This document shows positions 37,522 to 48,745 of a DNA stretch of 64,000 nucleotides, piece after piece. The first letter of the stretch is position 1, and each line of letters starts with the position of its first letter. The DNA is from Enterococcus wangshanyuanii (GTDB taxonomy: Bacteria; Bacillota; Bacilli; Lactobacillales; Enterococcaceae): NCBI RefSeq assembly GCF_002197645.1, contig NZ_CP021874.1, forward strand, positions 806,001 through 870,000, read 5' to 3'. The notes below the pieces were generated by a model that was not told where the DNA came from, made no database searches, and saw only the letters and a program-made list of their open reading frames with translations. A program made the position numbers and the translations under genes.

Positions 37522-37570
37522 AGAGATTCTCAGAAGCTAGAAACGTTCGCTCTAACTTTTGAGAATCTCT
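37522..37570 (-). terminator. Terminator after adhP
   Basis: The 11-base arms AGAGATTCTCA and TGAGAATCTCT enclose a 27-base loop with some inner pairing. The stretch 37409-37521 shows no gene. Confidence 0.7.
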
Positions 37571-37603
37571 AATAAAACATACATTATCTTCATTTAAATA
37601 ATG

Positions 37604-38623
37604 CTATTTTTTCATGTCAACAACCATTCTTCCTTTGATTTTCCCTTGTTCCATTTCTTCAAAGATATCATTTACTTCATGTAAACAGCGTGTTTCTACA
37701 ACAGGAACAACTTTTCCTTCCGCACCAAATTGGAAGGCTTCTTCAAGATCTTTACGAGTTCCAACTAATGATCCTACAATTTGAATCCCATCTAAAACAG
37801 TTTTTACGATCTCTAAGTCCATCGTTTCCGGTGGAAGTCCAACTGCAACAACTTTTCCAGCTGCTCGAACTGAGTTTACAGCTTGATTGAATGCAACTTT
37901 GGAAACAGCTGTCACGACTGCCGCATGTGCGCCACCGATTTTAGCTTGGATCCACTCACCCGCATCTCCATCTTTTAGCGGATTACATACTAAATCCGCA
38001 CCTAGCTCTTTTGCAAATTCTAATTTGTCATCGTTGATATCGATTGCAATTACTTTAGCGTTAAAGACATTTTTTGCATACTGAATAGCTAGATTTCCCA
38101 AACCACCGATTCCATAAATAGCGACCCATTGTCCTGGCTTCACTTCTGATACTTTTATTGCTTTATAACAAGTAACTCCTGCACAAGAAATACTACTCGC
38201 TTGAGCTGGATCTAAGCCTTCCGGAACCTTTACTGCATAATCTGCTTTCACGATACATTGTTCTGCCATTGCACCATCAACTGAAAAACCAGCATTTTTC
38301 ACTTGACGACAAAATGTTTCACGGCCGGTAATACAATACTCACACGTACCGCATCCTTCAAAGAACCAAGCAATACTGACACGGTCACCAACTTTTAAGT
38401 TATCGACACCTGAAGCGACTTCCTTTACGATCCCGATTCCTTCATGACCAATGACACGTCCCGGTACTTCGCCAAAATCACCATGAGCGACGTGTAAATC
38501 TGTATGGCAAACACCACAATATTCAACATCCACCAAAGCTTCACCTGCTTCAAGCGGTCTTAATTCTACTTCCTTGATTTCTACTTTTCCATTACTTTCT
38601 TTTGTAACAACAGCTGCCTTCAC
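37604..38623 (-). CDS. adhP: Zinc-dependent alcohol dehydrogenase
   Basis: This 339-residue medium-chain dehydrogenase has catalytic zinc ligands in CGVCHTDLH and GHEGIGIV. The structural zinc is held by the cysteines of [16 protein letters not shown]. The NAD site is [16 protein letters not shown]. It closely fits the AdhP/ADH-T group, which interconverts ethanol and acetaldehyde. It is a single gene with its own terminator. An inverted repeat lies in the promoter region. In a fermenting coccus it would help balance NADH. Confidence 0.94.
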   Translation of the reverse strand: MKAAVVTKESNGKVEIKEVELRPLEAGEALVDVEYCGVCHTDLHVAHGDFGEVPGRVIGHEGIGIVKEVASGVDNLKVGDRVSIAWFFEGCGTCEYCITGRETFCRQVKNAGFSVDGAMAEQCIVKADYAVKVPEGLDPAQASSISCAGVTCYKAIKVSEVKPGQWVAIYGIGGLGNLAIQYAKNVFNAKVIAIDINDDKLEFAKELGADLVCNPLKDGDAGEWIQAKIGGAHAAVVTAVSKVAFNQAVNSVRAAGKVVAVGLPPETMDLEIVKTVLDGIQIVGSLVGTRKDLEEAFQFGAEGKVVPVVETRCLHEVNDIFEEMEQGKIKGRMVVDMKK

Positions 38624-38648
38624 ACAATCACTCCTACATTTATTATTA

Positions 38649-38672
38649 ATGGTAATGTTTACATTTTACCAT
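38649..38672. promoter_or_regulatory. Inverted repeat upstream of adhP
   Basis: ATGGTAA (38649-38655) and TTACCAT (38666-38672) are complementary around ten bases. On the minus strand the repeat contains TGGTAAAAT, an extended -10. It could be an operator. It does not match known Rex or CcpA sites. Confidence 0.4.
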
Positions 38673-38743
38673 GTATGAAATCATTTTAAAAGACGAATGG
38701 TAAAATTGTTCATTAATTTTGAAATTTTGTTCAAACTAAATAA

Positions 38744-38788
38744 AGAAAAAGGAAAATGAATCATTTTGCACGATTCATTTTCCTTTTT
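38744..38788. terminator. Terminator after pfkA-pyk
   Basis: The arms GGAAAATGAATC (38751-38762) and GATTCATTTTCC (38772-38783) are complementary and flanked by A and T runs on either side. Confidence 0.88.
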
Positions 38789-38808
38789 ATAATTGTATGC
38801 TTTAGTTT

Positions 38809-40566
38809 TTAGATTGCTGTTGTTGCACCACGATAAACGATTCCGCGACGAGGGTCAACTGTGATCAATTCATCATTTTGGATAAGGTTTGTTGCATCAG
38901 CTGCACCAACGATAACTGGAATGTCTTTTGCGATAGCCACTACTGCTGCATGAGACGTCAAACCGCCTTCTTCAACAACAAGAGCAATTGCTTTATCGAT
39001 TGCAGGCATATAGTCTTTATCAGTCGTTTTCACGACTAATACAGAACCTTCAACTGCATTAGCTACTGCTTCTTCAGCTGTATTTGCAACTACTGCTTTA
39101 GCAATAACTGAATCTTCGCCGATTCCTTGACCTTGAACTAATTTTGATCCGATCATTTGGATCTTCATTAAGTTTGTTGTACCTTTTTCACCGACTGGAA
39201 CACCTGCAGTGATGATGATTAAATCGCCTTCACTTGCAAAGCCTTCGTCTTGAGAAACATGTGTTGCTAAGCTGAACATTTCATCAGTACTTGCTGGTTT
39301 TTCTGCAACAGTTGCGTAAACACCCCAAGATAATGATAAACTACGTGCTTTTTGTTCAGTAAATGTAATCGCAACGATATGTGCTTTCGGACGGTATTTA
39401 GAAATCATACGTGCTGTATGACCTGATTCTGTCGCTGCAACGATCGTTTGAATACCTAAGTTACGCGCAGTATGTCCAACAGATTGGCCGATTGCTTCTG
39501 TCATATCTGTTTTGCTGTATAGTTTTAATGCAAATGAATCTTGGTTGATCAATGCTTCTTCCGTACGAACTGCGATGCGAGCCATTGTTTGAACTGCTTC
39601 CAAAGGATAATCCCCAGCCGCTGTTTCACCAGAAAGCATTACTGCATCTGTTCCATCATAAATAGCATTGGCAACGTCGTTTGCTTCTGCACGAGTTGGA
39701 CGAGGATTACGTTGCATAGAATCCAACATTTGTGTTGCAGTAATAACTGGTTTACCTAAAGCGTTACATTTTTTGATCAATTCTTTTTGAACAACAGGAA
39801 CATCTTCTGTTGGGATTTCAACACCCATATCTCCACGGGCAACCATTAAACCATCAGAAACTTTTAGGATCTCATCGATGTTGTCGATTCCTTCTTGGTT
39901 TTCGATTTTAGGAATGATTTGGATATGAGTTGCATTTTCTTCTTCTAAAATTTTTGTAATTTCTAGAACGTCTGTTGCACGACGAACGAAACTTGCAGCG
40001 ATAAAGTCAACGCCTTGTTCGATACCAAAACGGATGTCTGCAGCATCTTTATCAGTGATCCCTGGAAGATTTACAGAAACACCAGGTACGTTCACACCTT
40101 TTTTATTTTTTAGTACGCCTTCGTTTTTAACTAATGTAACGATTTCGTTTGCTGAGCGGTCGATATCTGTTACTTCCAAATCGATCAAGCCATCATCTAA
40201 AAGGATATGTGAGCCGACGTTTACATCATTGATTAATTCTGGATAAGTAATTGAAAATTTTTCGTTTGTTCCTAAAACTTCTGTCATAGAAAGACGGACA
40301 GTATCACCTGTTTTTAGAGTGATCGCGCCATTTTCCATTTCGTTCGTACGAATCTCAGGACCTTTTGTGTCAAGCAAGATCGCAACACGTTTGCCAGTGA
40401 TCTTAGCAGCCTCACGAATGTTTTTGATGCGGTTGCCATGTTCTTCAAAGTCACCATGCGAGAAGTTCAAACGGCAAACATTCATCCCTGCATTCATTAA
40501 GTTTACCAGCATATCAACAGATTCACTAGCTGGTCCGATCGTACATACGATTTTCGTTTTTTTCAT
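38809..40566 (-). CDS. pyk: Pyruvate kinase with C-terminal PEP-utiliser domain
   Basis: This 585-residue enzyme converts PEP and ADP to pyruvate and ATP. Conserved segments are [10 protein letters not shown] at the start, the [12 protein letters not shown] region, [12 protein letters not shown], and [13 protein letters not shown]. About 110 extra C-terminal residues, including [16 protein letters not shown], form the PEP-utiliser swivel-like domain seen in Bacilli pyruvate kinases. The start at 40566 follows AGGAG with nine bases of spacing. It lies 80 bases after pfkA, so the two glycolytic enzymes are likely made from one transcript. Confidence 0.98.
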   Translation of the reverse strand: MKKTKIVCTIGPASESVDMLVNLMNAGMNVCRLNFSHGDFEEHGNRIKNIREAAKITGKRVAILLDTKGPEIRTNEMENGAITLKTGDTVRLSMTEVLGTNEKFSITYPELINDVNVGSHILLDDGLIDLEVTDIDRSANEIVTLVKNEGVLKNKKGVNVPGVSVNLPGITDKDAADIRFGIEQGVDFIAASFVRRATDVLEITKILEEENATHIQIIPKIENQEGIDNIDEILKVSDGLMVARGDMGVEIPTEDVPVVQKELIKKCNALGKPVITATQMLDSMQRNPRPTRAEANDVANAIYDGTDAVMLSGETAAGDYPLEAVQTMARIAVRTEEALINQDSFALKLYSKTDMTEAIGQSVGHTARNLGIQTIVAATESGHTARMISKYRPKAHIVAITFTEQKARSLSLSWGVYATVAEKPASTDEMFSLATHVSQDEGFASEGDLIIITAGVPVGEKGTTNLMKIQMIGSKLVQGQGIGEDSVIAKAVVANTAEEAVANAVEGSVLVVKTTDKDYMPAIDKAIALVVEEGGLTSHAAVVAIAKDIPVIVGAADATNLIQNDELITVDPRRGIVYRGATTAI

Positions 40567-40646
40567 TACCAAACGCTCCTATTCCAATTTTGTTTATACA
40601 TTATGAAGATTTATCTATTTTCCTCAAGGTTTCTTTAAAATAATGA

Positions 40647-41726
<1,080 letters not shown>

Positions 41727-41780
41727 TTAAGAAGAAAAAATTGAAAAAAGATGAAAACAATTAGTATTATTTACCGTAAA

Positions 41781-44700
41781 TCATTTGAAAACGACATTTT
41801 CAGCTCCTAAAATCTTTGCTAGCTGTTCTTTTACTTCATTTGTGTCCGTCAACCAGTTTTCTTCTCCGAGAACTAATTTCTTTCCATCTTTTTCAAAATA
41901 AAGGATCACAGGTACATTGCCCTTATTTTGTTTGAGCAGCTGATTAACATTGCTTAAAATATCTTTCTGGTCTTTTTCTTTTGTGATTTTTAGGTAGCAA
42001 GTTGTTGCACTAATACTTTGTTCGATCTCGCTGGCTTTTTCAATTCTATTGACTAAAAGCTGCAGTTCCTGATTATAGTTGCTCTTTTCTACTTTTCCCT
42101 CAACGAAATAAACTTGATTCTGCTCTACATTTTGTCTTAACGATCTAAAAACAGTTGGAAACAGCGTCAGTGACAATGAGCCTGTCAGATCATCTCCTTC
42201 AACAAAGGCCATCTGTTCCCCTTTTTTCGTACGAATCACACGAACATCCTTGACATAAATCAGCAAACGGGCAGCTTGATTTTCTACGACATCACTGATT
42301 AGCATTGTTTGCTTAGCAATTCGCGTTTTTTTAAATTCTTCTGTCGGATGCCCAGACAGATAAACACCTAAGTACTGTTCTTCCTGCTCCAACTTTTCTT
42401 CAAGTGTATAGTCAGCTACTTCTACTTCTTTCAATTTTAAGGTTTCTTCTAAAAGGTTCATGCTGCCGCCACTATAAATAATATTTTGAATTTCACTATC
42501 TAGGCTGACCGCTAACTGTCGTCTGTTTGGCTGAAGCTCATCAAATGCACCGATCGCAATCAATGGTTGAATATTTTCTGCCTTCAGCCACTTACGATCG
42601 ATGCGTAATAAGAATTGATCGAAGGATTGAAAGGCTCCTCGTTCTTTGCGTTCCTGTAAAATGTTATGGATGAAATCTCTCCGTATGCCTTTTAAGGAAC
42701 TAAAACCGAACATAATCTGGTCGTCATTGGTTAAATAAAAGCTGTATTGGCTCGTATTGATCGATGGTTGTAAAATCACAACTTTATTCTTCCGTGCTTC
42801 TCCGATATACTCTTTTATTTTATTGGGATTATGCCGAACAGAATGTAAGATCGCAGCATAGAAAGCGCCAGAGTAATGAACTTTTAAATAGGCCATTTGA
42901 AACCCAATGAAAGAATAAGCAAAGGCATGCGAGCGGTTGAACCCATAATTGGCAAAACGCTCAATATAGTCATATACCATATTCGCTGTTTTTTCATCAT
43001 GTCCTTGACTTATTGCACCGTCTACGAAGTGTTTTCTTTCTTCATCCAACACATCTTTTTTCTTCTTACTGACAGCTCGACGTAAAATATCAGCTTGTCC
43101 CAGACTAAAACCAGCCATTTGAGAAGCCACTTGAATGATTTGTTCCTGATAAACTATGATTCCATAGGTATTCTTTAAAATTGATTCTAAGCTTTTATCA
43201 GGATAATTTAACGGCTCCAACCCTTTTTTTCTGCGAATAAATAGATCGATATTCTGCATCGGTCCAGGTCGATACAATGCGTTGACAGCAGCAATATCTT
43301 CAATACTTGTCGGTCCTAATTTTCTTAGCACATTTCTAATTCCCGCTGATTCAAATTGAAAAACACCACTCGTTTCTCCTCGTCTAAAGAGAGCTAATGT
43401 TTTTTCATCATCTAAAGGAATTTGGTTTAGTATGATTTCTTTTTGATAGACTCGCTTAACTGTTTTGATCGTATCATCCAGAATAGATAGGTTTCTCAAT
43501 CCAAGAAAATCCATTTTTAGCAAACCGATTTTTTCAACGTCATTCATCGTAAATTGGGTGAGTAAGATATCGTTTGTTCCAGGTTGTAACGGAACTAATT
43601 CAAGCAAATTCAAATCGCTGATAACTACACCAGCTGCATGAGTCGATACGTGACGCGGAAGTCCTTCCAAACGTTTAGCTGTATCAAATAGCAAGCGGTT
43701 GGTTTCGGATGAATCAACTAACTCGACTAATTTCTTTGATTCTTCATATGCAGTACTCAACGTCATTTTCAATGCATTCGGCACCGCACTTGACCAACGG
43801 TTCGATTCGCTTTGCGAAAGACCGAACACTCTAGCAACGTCTCTCAAGACCATCTTTGCTGCCATTGTACCGAAAGTTGCGATTTGCGCCATGTGGTAAT
43901 GTCCATATTTTTCCCGAACGTAAAGCAGCACTTCTTCACGGCGATTATCTGGAATATCTAAATCGATATCGGGCATCGAATGTCTTTCAGGATTTAAAAA
44001 ACGCTCAAAAAGCAGATCATACTTGATCGGATCAACATCTGTGATCGACAAGACATACGAAACAAGCGATCCCGCAGCCGAACCACGGCCAGCTCCCGTA
44101 ACTATTTTTCTTTCATGAGCAAAAGCCATAACATCCCAAACAATTAGGAAATAGTCATCAAAACCCATTGTATGAATAATATCCAGCTCTTTTTCCAAAC
44201 GCTCTTCATAAACAGAAGAAAATTCTGGTACTCTTTCTGGGAGCTTTTTTAAACACAATTCTTTTAAAAAGGCTCCTGCTTCTTGTCCATCTGGAATTGG
44301 ATAATGTGGTAACAAGCGTTGATGTAAAGGAATTTCCAAAGAACATGATGCAGCGACATGAGCTGCATTTTCAAGTGCATCTCTGCCAATTTTAACCTCA
44401 AGTAGTTTTGCCGCATCCTCTTGATTTCTTAAAAAAAATGGACCTTCGATTTTTGTTTCTTCCGCGTTCAACGACATTTGTTGCCCTTCATCGATATGCG
44501 CTAAAACCTTTAATGCAAAACCATCCTCTCGATGTAAATAGCGTGTTTCTTGTAAAGCGATCAACGGTTGCTTTTGATTTGTATAGAAGTCGAACAGTTC
44601 AGGGTCTAACTCTGGATTACTGGTAACTGATGCTCCTATATAAAAAGAATCAGCATCAAATAGCTGTACAAATTGAGCAAGTGTTTCCGCCCCTTCCTGT

Positions 44701-45113
44701 TCACCTTTTCTAAAAGCCGCAGTGACTTCACCAGTATCAGAAGGCATCACCGCATACAAATGAGATAAATAGTCGCGGACTGATTCTATATAAAAAACTT
44801 TTTCGCTCGTCATTTTAGCTGTTGAAATTTGCATTAAATTTTGATATCCCTGAAGATCTTTTGCATATAATAGAAGTTTAGCTGCTTGTTCTGCCTTTTG
44901 CGGTGTATATTCTAAGGTTAAGCCAATGATCGGTTGAATTGATTCCTTTTTACATGCTTCATAAAACTCGATAGCTCCGTGCAGCACATTAATATCCGTG
45001 ATCCCTAATGTCTTGTAACCAAGTTTTTTAGCTTGCCGAACAAGTTCTGGGATGCGTATGGTACTAGAAAGCAAGGAATAAGAAGTAATCGTATTTAACT
45101 GTGGAAAGCGCAT
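41781..45113 (-). CDS. dnaE: DNA polymerase III alpha subunit
   Basis: This 1110-residue replicative polymerase is the DnaE type, which extends RNA primers in Gram-positive bacteria alongside PolC. An N-terminal PHP domain is seen at about 1-200 (KKLGYKTLGITDINVLHG). Catalytic acidic residues lie in SMPDIDLDIPDNRREEVL. The fingers region contains FNRSHAFAYSFIGFQMAYL. An OB-fold and C-terminal domain follow. It lies upstream of pfkA-pyk, a common order in this lineage. Confidence 0.97.
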   Translation of the reverse strand: MRFPQLNTITSYSLLSSTIRIPELVRQAKKLGYKTLGITDINVLHGAIEFYEACKKESIQPIIGLTLEYTPQKAEQAAKLLLYAKDLQGYQNLMQISTAKMTSEKVFYIESVRDYLSHLYAVMPSDTGEVTAAFRKGEQEGAETLAQFVQLFDADSFYIGASVTSNPELDPELFDFYTNQKQPLIALQETRYLHREDGFALKVLAHIDEGQQMSLNAEETKIEGPFFLRNQEDAAKLLEVKIGRDALENAAHVAASCSLEIPLHQRLLPHYPIPDGQEAGAFLKELCLKKLPERVPEFSSVYEERLEKELDIIHTMGFDDYFLIVWDVMAFAHERKIVTGAGRGSAAGSLVSYVLSITDVDPIKYDLLFERFLNPERHSMPDIDLDIPDNRREEVLLYVREKYGHYHMAQIATFGTMAAKMVLRDVARVFGLSQSESNRWSSAVPNALKMTLSTAYEESKKLVELVDSSETNRLLFDTAKRLEGLPRHVSTHAAGVVISDLNLLELVPLQPGTNDILLTQFTMNDVEKIGLLKMDFLGLRNLSILDDTIKTVKRVYQKEIILNQIPLDDEKTLALFRRGETSGVFQFESAGIRNVLRKLGPTSIEDIAAVNALYRPGPMQNIDLFIRRKKGLEPLNYPDKSLESILKNTYGIIVYQEQIIQVASQMAGFSLGQADILRRAVSKKKKDVLDEERKHFVDGAISQGHDEKTANMVYDYIERFANYGFNRSHAFAYSFIGFQMAYLKVHYSGAFYAAILHSVRHNPNKIKEYIGEARKNKVVILQPSINTSQYSFYLTNDDQIMFGFSSLKGIRRDFIHNILQERKERGAFQSFDQFLLRIDRKWLKAENIQPLIAIGAFDELQPNRRQLAVSLDSEIQNIIYSGGSMNLLEETLKLKEVEVADYTLEEKLEQEEQYLGVYLSGHPTEEFKKTRIAKQTMLISDVVENQAARLLIYVKDVRVIRTKKGEQMAFVEGDDLTGSLSLTLFPTVFRSLRQNVEQNQVYFVEGKVEKSNYNQELQLLVNRIEKASEIEQSISATTCYLKITKEKDQKDILSNVNQLLKQNKGNVPVILYFEKDGKKLVLGEENWLTDTNEVKEQLAKILGAENVVFK

Positions 45114-45168
45114 AAGACATCTCCTTTTCGTATTGTCATTTTAAATCAACATTGTCACTTTCAAATTC

Positions 45169-45196
45169 TTTACATTTAGAAAAATTGTGCTAAACT
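45169..45196 (+). promoter_or_regulatory. Promoter of the DUF2929 gene
   Basis: TTTACA (45169-45174) and TAAACT (45191-45196) are separated by 16 bases, with a TGC extension on the -10. Confidence 0.55.
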
Positions 45197-45221
45197 AAAA
45201 GCTAGAAAAGAGGTGTGAGCC

Positions 45222-45413
45222 ATGCGTTACATTCTTGTATTGTTGTGGTCTTTTATACTAGGTCAAGTCGTAGGCTATATCGGCGGTGCCTTAACAAACG
45301 GAACCTATGATTTCATGTTAACAACTATTATATCATTGATTTGCGGTTTTGTTATTCTGTTGATCGGCCAATTTGCACTACCGAAAAAAGAAACGAGAAA
45401 ACAAGTGCAATAA
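45222..45413 (+). CDS. YjzD/DUF2929 family small membrane protein
   Basis: This 63-residue protein has two membrane helices, at about 2-23 (YILVLLWSFILGQVVGYIGG) and about 31-52. A short charged tail, PKKETRKQVQ, follows. It fits the DUF2929 family, usually found next to dnaE in Bacilli, as here. AGAGGTGTGAGCC precedes the ATG. Its function is not known. Confidence 0.75.
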   Translation: MRYILVLLWSFILGQVVGYIGGALTNGTYDFMLTTIISLICGFVILLIGQFALPKKETRKQVQ

Positions 45414-45420
45414 TTCATTT

Positions 45421-45528
45421 TTAATCTTTGATACCAATTGATAATAGGCGATTGAGCCCGTCAAATAGTAGATCATATTCTTGATTATACACTGTTTGAT
45501 TGGTCATGTCGTCTATTTTTTTATCCCC
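45421..45528 (-). pseudogene. Possible C-terminal remnant of a regulator gene
   Basis: A short minus-strand frame has a stop just upstream (45529-45531). It reads DKKIDDMTNQTVYNQEYD and then LLFDGLNRLLSIGIKD before TAA. Its ending resembles the last helix of TetR-type regulators. It sits after the efflux pump gene, where such a regulator might once have been. The rest of the gene is not seen, and no good ribosome binding site is correctly spaced before the internal ATG at 45507. It may be a chance frame. The rest of 45414-45689 holds only the terminator at 45590. Confidence 0.3.
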
Positions 45529-45589
45529 TCAATCTAGTTTACATGCTAGATAGCTGGATGTTTGTTTTATTTAGTTTTTGATCATTATA

Positions 45590-45616
45590 AAAATAAACAG
45601 CCTGAAAATCAGACTG
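45590..45616 (-). terminator. Terminator after the efflux pump gene
   Basis: CAGCCTGA (45598-45605) and TCAGACTG (45609-45616) pair with one G-U, followed by TTTATTTT on the minus strand. Confidence 0.7.
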
Positions 45617-45689
45617 CTTAACAAATGATCAAAGCTGTTTTTACTCTTCCTTTTTGCTCTTTGATTTTCTCTCTAAAAATCACCAGTGT

Positions 45690-46886
45690 TTATAATTTCT
45701 TTGTTAAAATGTTTCTAAAATTAAACAGGGACAGACAAATGTTTCCAAGAACAAAGCAGGCCGTCACGATAAAAACAGAGCTGTAACCCATTCCATGAGC
45801 AACCGTTGATCCAATCATCGGACCCAATACTTGACCAAAATTACTGAACATTTGATTGTAGCTATAAATCCGACTCACCCCTTCAGTTGGTGTAAGTTTG
45901 CTGATCAAAGTATTGATCGACGGCATCAATGCTCCTGTTGAAAAGCCTAAAATGAATCTCAGCAGCCCTAGTTGAAAAGGCGTTTTAACAAAAGCCATCG
46001 GAATGTAACAAAGCAGTGACAAAACAAGCCCAGCCAATAAGACTTTATGATTCCCAATCTTATCTCCCAGTTTCCCTAAAATTGGTGATGAAATTACTGC
46101 TGACACCCCTGCCACCGAAACGATCAACCCACTGACAAACAGAATATTTCCTGTATTGCTGCTCAACGAACGAATATACAGCGTTAAAATAGGGCTGATA
46201 CTGGTCACACCAATTTGCAAAATCAGTGTTGTAATAAATAAGCCAATCAATACAGATACATGATCCATTTGAGCAAAAATCTCTTTTGTGCTCAATAAAT
46301 CTTTCTTCTCCACTGGTTTGAAATCTTCTTTTACCATAAAAACAGTCAACAACGTAGTGATCAGCAAAACAACACCTGTAATGATAAAAACATTTTCCAT
46401 ACCAAACCACTGGGCTAATGCGCCGCCAAACGACGGACCGATCAATGTTCCAGCTACGGCACCCGTCGACAACGTTCCTAACGCCCAGCCGCTCTTTTCC
46501 CTAGGTGCCTGTGAGGCAATCATCGCTGTTGCATTTGGGATATACCCCGATAAAATCCCATTAAAAAAACGCAAAATCAAAAGCCAATAGACATTTGGTA
46601 CAAAGGCTAACGCTCCCATCGTGATCGTCATGCCTGCTGCTGCCCGAATCATCATCAACTTACGCCCTTTACGATCTGCTAAATTGCCCCAGATCGGCGC
46701 TACGATGGCAGCAGCAAATGCTGTAACTGAAATCGCTAGACCTGAAAATAATTCTATCTGACTTTTCGGAGTTCCCAGTTGTTCTACATACACAGGAATA
46801 AAAGGCATGACCAAACTAATACTGGAACCAGTAAAGAAACACCCCAACCAGGCAACCATCAAGTTCTTTTTCCAATCAATTTTCAT
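45690..46886 (-). CDS. MFS multidrug efflux transporter, PmrA-like
   Basis: This 398-residue protein has 12 predicted membrane helices. The start (NLMVAWLGCFFTGSSISLV), PIWGNLADRKGRKLMMIR with the MFS motif A, and GTLSTGAVAGTLIGP with motif C (helix 5, antiporter type) closely follow pneumococcal PmrA. PmrA exports fluoroquinolones and dyes by proton exchange. GAGGTG precedes the ATG. It has its own promoter and terminator. Substrates here are inferred from the family. Confidence 0.85.
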   Translation of the reverse strand: MKIDWKKNLMVAWLGCFFTGSSISLVMPFIPVYVEQLGTPKSQIELFSGLAISVTAFAAAIVAPIWGNLADRKGRKLMMIRAAAGMTITMGALAFVPNVYWLLILRFFNGILSGYIPNATAMIASQAPREKSGWALGTLSTGAVAGTLIGPSFGGALAQWFGMENVFIITGVVLLITTLLTVFMVKEDFKPVEKKDLLSTKEIFAQMDHVSVLIGLFITTLILQIGVTSISPILTLYIRSLSSNTGNILFVSGLIVSVAGVSAVISSPILGKLGDKIGNHKVLLAGLVLSLLCYIPMAFVKTPFQLGLLRFILGFSTGALMPSINTLISKLTPTEGVSRIYSYNQMFSNFGQVLGPMIGSTVAHGMGYSSVFIVTACFVLGNICLSLFNFRNILTKKL

Positions 46887-46919
46887 ATCCGTTTACACCT
46901 CACAAGTTCTTCACTATTA

Positions 46920-46948
46920 ACTATACTCCAAAAAGTGTAATCTCTCAA
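46920..46948 (-). promoter_or_regulatory. Promoter of the efflux pump gene
   Basis: On the minus strand, TTGAGA (46943-46948) and TATAGT (46920-46925) are separated by 17 bases. Confidence 0.65.
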
Positions 46949-46962
46949 AAAAATTTCAGCAA

Positions 46963-47013
46963 ATAAAAAACAAGTGTAAAACAAAACTGTCTTTCCAGCA
47001 TTGTTTTACACTT
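46963..47013 (-). terminator. Terminator after the purine permease gene
   Basis: The perfect 13-base arms AAGTGTAAAACAA (46972-46984) and TTGTTTTACACTT (47001-47013) are followed by a T run on the minus strand. Confidence 0.9.
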
Positions 47014-47033
47014 CTCCAGTTTAAAATCAAAAA

Positions 47034-48440
47034 CTATAAAATCGCTAAAATAATAAAGTTCAAAATAAACAAAGCATTTACGATCCAAAGAATCGGCGAG
47101 ATTTCTGTAATTTTTCCTTTTGCTACTTTTACGATCACATAAAAGATAAAGCCAGCTGCTATACCATATGAAATGCTATAACATAAGCCCATGAAAATCG
47201 AAGCAAAAAATGCCGGAACGGCTTCTTCTAGATTCGTCCATTCAATATCTTTGAAGGAAGCTAACATCATTACCCCAACAAGAATCAATGCTGGCGCTGT
47301 TGCTTGAGCAGGAACGATGGCAATCAGTGGTGAAAATAGGCTGCTTAAAGCAAACATTGCAGCGACTACTACTGATGTCAAGCCAGTTCTACCTCCAGCT
47401 CCGATCCCAGCTGCACTTTCCACGTAAGTCGTCGTATTTGATGTTCCAAACACTGCACCTATCGATGTTGCAACAGCATCCGCAAACAATGCTTTGTCCA
47501 TTTTCGTTGAGAATCCTTTGCTATCTTCTAAAGCCAATTCATCCTCTTTTGAGAAAATCCCAGTTCGGCGCCCTGTTCCAATAAATGTTCCAATCGTATC
47601 AAAGGTATCAGATAGGCTAAAAGCAATGACAGTCATCAATACTTGAGGAATTTTTGATGCATCACTAAACAACGATTGCATCCCGTCAGCGCCAAAAGCC
47701 GCCCCAAAAGTTGTCTTCAACTCTCCCAATGAGTTGCCTAAAGAATTTTGCTGCCAGTTGATGGCAGACAAGTCCACCACACCTAGCGGTATCGCAATAA
47801 TCGTTGTTGCGACGATTCCGATCAAAATAGATCCACGAACATTCAACACAACTAAAACAGTTGTTAAAACCAAGCCGATCACTGCTAAGATAATTTCCGG
47901 ATTGTTAAAATTCCCTAATGCCGGAACAATACTATCTCCATTCACTACACCATTTTTTGGCTCAGCTTGTACAGTAAAATCCAGTAATTTCGCATTTTTG
48001 ATACCCACATAAGCCACAAAAATACCGATTCCTCCACCGATCGCATGCTGCATGCTTTCAGGAATTGCTTTGATGATCAATTTGCGGATCTTCGTCACTG
48101 TGATCAAGATATTGATCAGCCCACAGATGAAGACCATTGCTAATGCTTGCTGCCATGTATAACCTAAACCAAAGACAACTGTGAATGTAAAGAACGCATT
48201 TAGCCCCATTCCCGGTGCTTGCGCATACGGAACATTTGCAAAAAGCCCCATGATCAACGTACCGATGATAGAGGCAATGATCGTTGCTAAAAAGACTGCC
48301 TGAAACGGCATTCCTGTTTGTGATAAAATCGATGGATTTACAAATAAGATATAGCTCATTGCAAAAAATGTCGTTACCCCAGCCATCATTTCAGTTGAAA
48401 CGTTTGTCTTGTTTTCCTTCAGTTTGAAAAACTTCTCCAT
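47034..48440 (-). CDS. NCS2-family guanine/hypoxanthine permease (AzgA/PbuG type)
   Basis: This 468-residue protein has 12-14 helices and belongs to the AzgA-like branch of NCS2 proton symporters. The start VSTEMMAGVTTFFAMSYILF and QAPGMGLNAFFTFTVVFG are hallmarks. SDTFDTIGTFIGTGRR in the middle is also diagnostic. The branch carries adenine, guanine or hypoxanthine. It differs from the xanthine-type permease at 4417. It has a strong promoter and an upstream PurBox-like site. The gene upstream encodes a surface 5'-nucleotidase that could supply its substrates. Confidence 0.92.
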   Translation of the reverse strand: MEKFFKLKENKTNVSTEMMAGVTTFFAMSYILFVNPSILSQTGMPFQAVFLATIIASIIGTLIMGLFANVPYAQAPGMGLNAFFTFTVVFGLGYTWQQALAMVFICGLINILITVTKIRKLIIKAIPESMQHAIGGGIGIFVAYVGIKNAKLLDFTVQAEPKNGVVNGDSIVPALGNFNNPEIILAVIGLVLTTVLVVLNVRGSILIGIVATTIIAIPLGVVDLSAINWQQNSLGNSLGELKTTFGAAFGADGMQSLFSDASKIPQVLMTVIAFSLSDTFDTIGTFIGTGRRTGIFSKEDELALEDSKGFSTKMDKALFADAVATSIGAVFGTSNTTTYVESAAGIGAGGRTGLTSVVVAAMFALSSLFSPLIAIVPAQATAPALILVGVMMLASFKDIEWTNLEEAVPAFFASIFMGLCYSISYGIAAGFIFYVIVKVAKGKITEISPILWIVNALFILNFIILAIL

Positions 48441-48599
48441 TTACTTATGTCTCTCCCTTTTCTTTGTCCAAGTCCTTTACTTTTCAGTAAAAACTCTTCG
48501 CCTTACTAAAATATGCTCTCAGGAAAATAATTAAATCAGTCAATACTTACTGATCAAAATAATAAGTGCTCGTTCCTATTTCCTGACGAATACTTATAA

Positions 48600-48628
48600 A
48601 GTATAAGCTAGAATATTTCGCTTTTCAA
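48600..48628 (-). promoter_or_regulatory. Promoter of the guanine/hypoxanthine permease gene
   Basis: On the minus strand, TTGAAA (48623-48628) and TATACT (48600-48605) are separated by 17 bases. A leader of about 150 bases follows. I looked for a purine riboswitch core in it and did not find one. The gap 48441-48745 holds only this promoter, the PurBox-like site and a terminator. Confidence 0.7.
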
Positions 48629-48662
48629 CAAAATATTAACTTTAAACCGATATTTTATTTTT

Positions 48663-48676
48663 AATGTTCGTGTTTT
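48663..48676 (-). promoter_or_regulatory. PurBox-like site upstream of the permease promoter
   Basis: The minus strand reads AAAACACGAACATT, identical to the two sites near guaC. Its centre is about 76 bases upstream of the predicted start point. In Lactococcus, PurR activates from a PurBox at about this distance. Confidence 0.6.
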
Positions 48677-48683
48677 ACACTTA

Positions 48684-48718
48684 TAAAAAAACACGCAATA
48701 ACCTTCGTTATCACGTGT
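48684..48718 (-). terminator. Terminator after the 5'-nucleotidase gene
   Basis: A 12-base stem (ACACGTGATAAC with GTTATTGCGTGT on the minus strand, two wobbles) has a GAAG loop and is followed by seven T. Confidence 0.9.
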
Positions 48719-48745
48719 CTCTACTTTATACTAATTCATACCTCT

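Noticed and set aside
48441..48622. Possible purine riboswitch in the leader of the permease gene
   Set aside because: I looked for the conserved purine-aptamer junction bases and paired loops in the roughly 150-base leader and found neither. PurBox control explains the region better.
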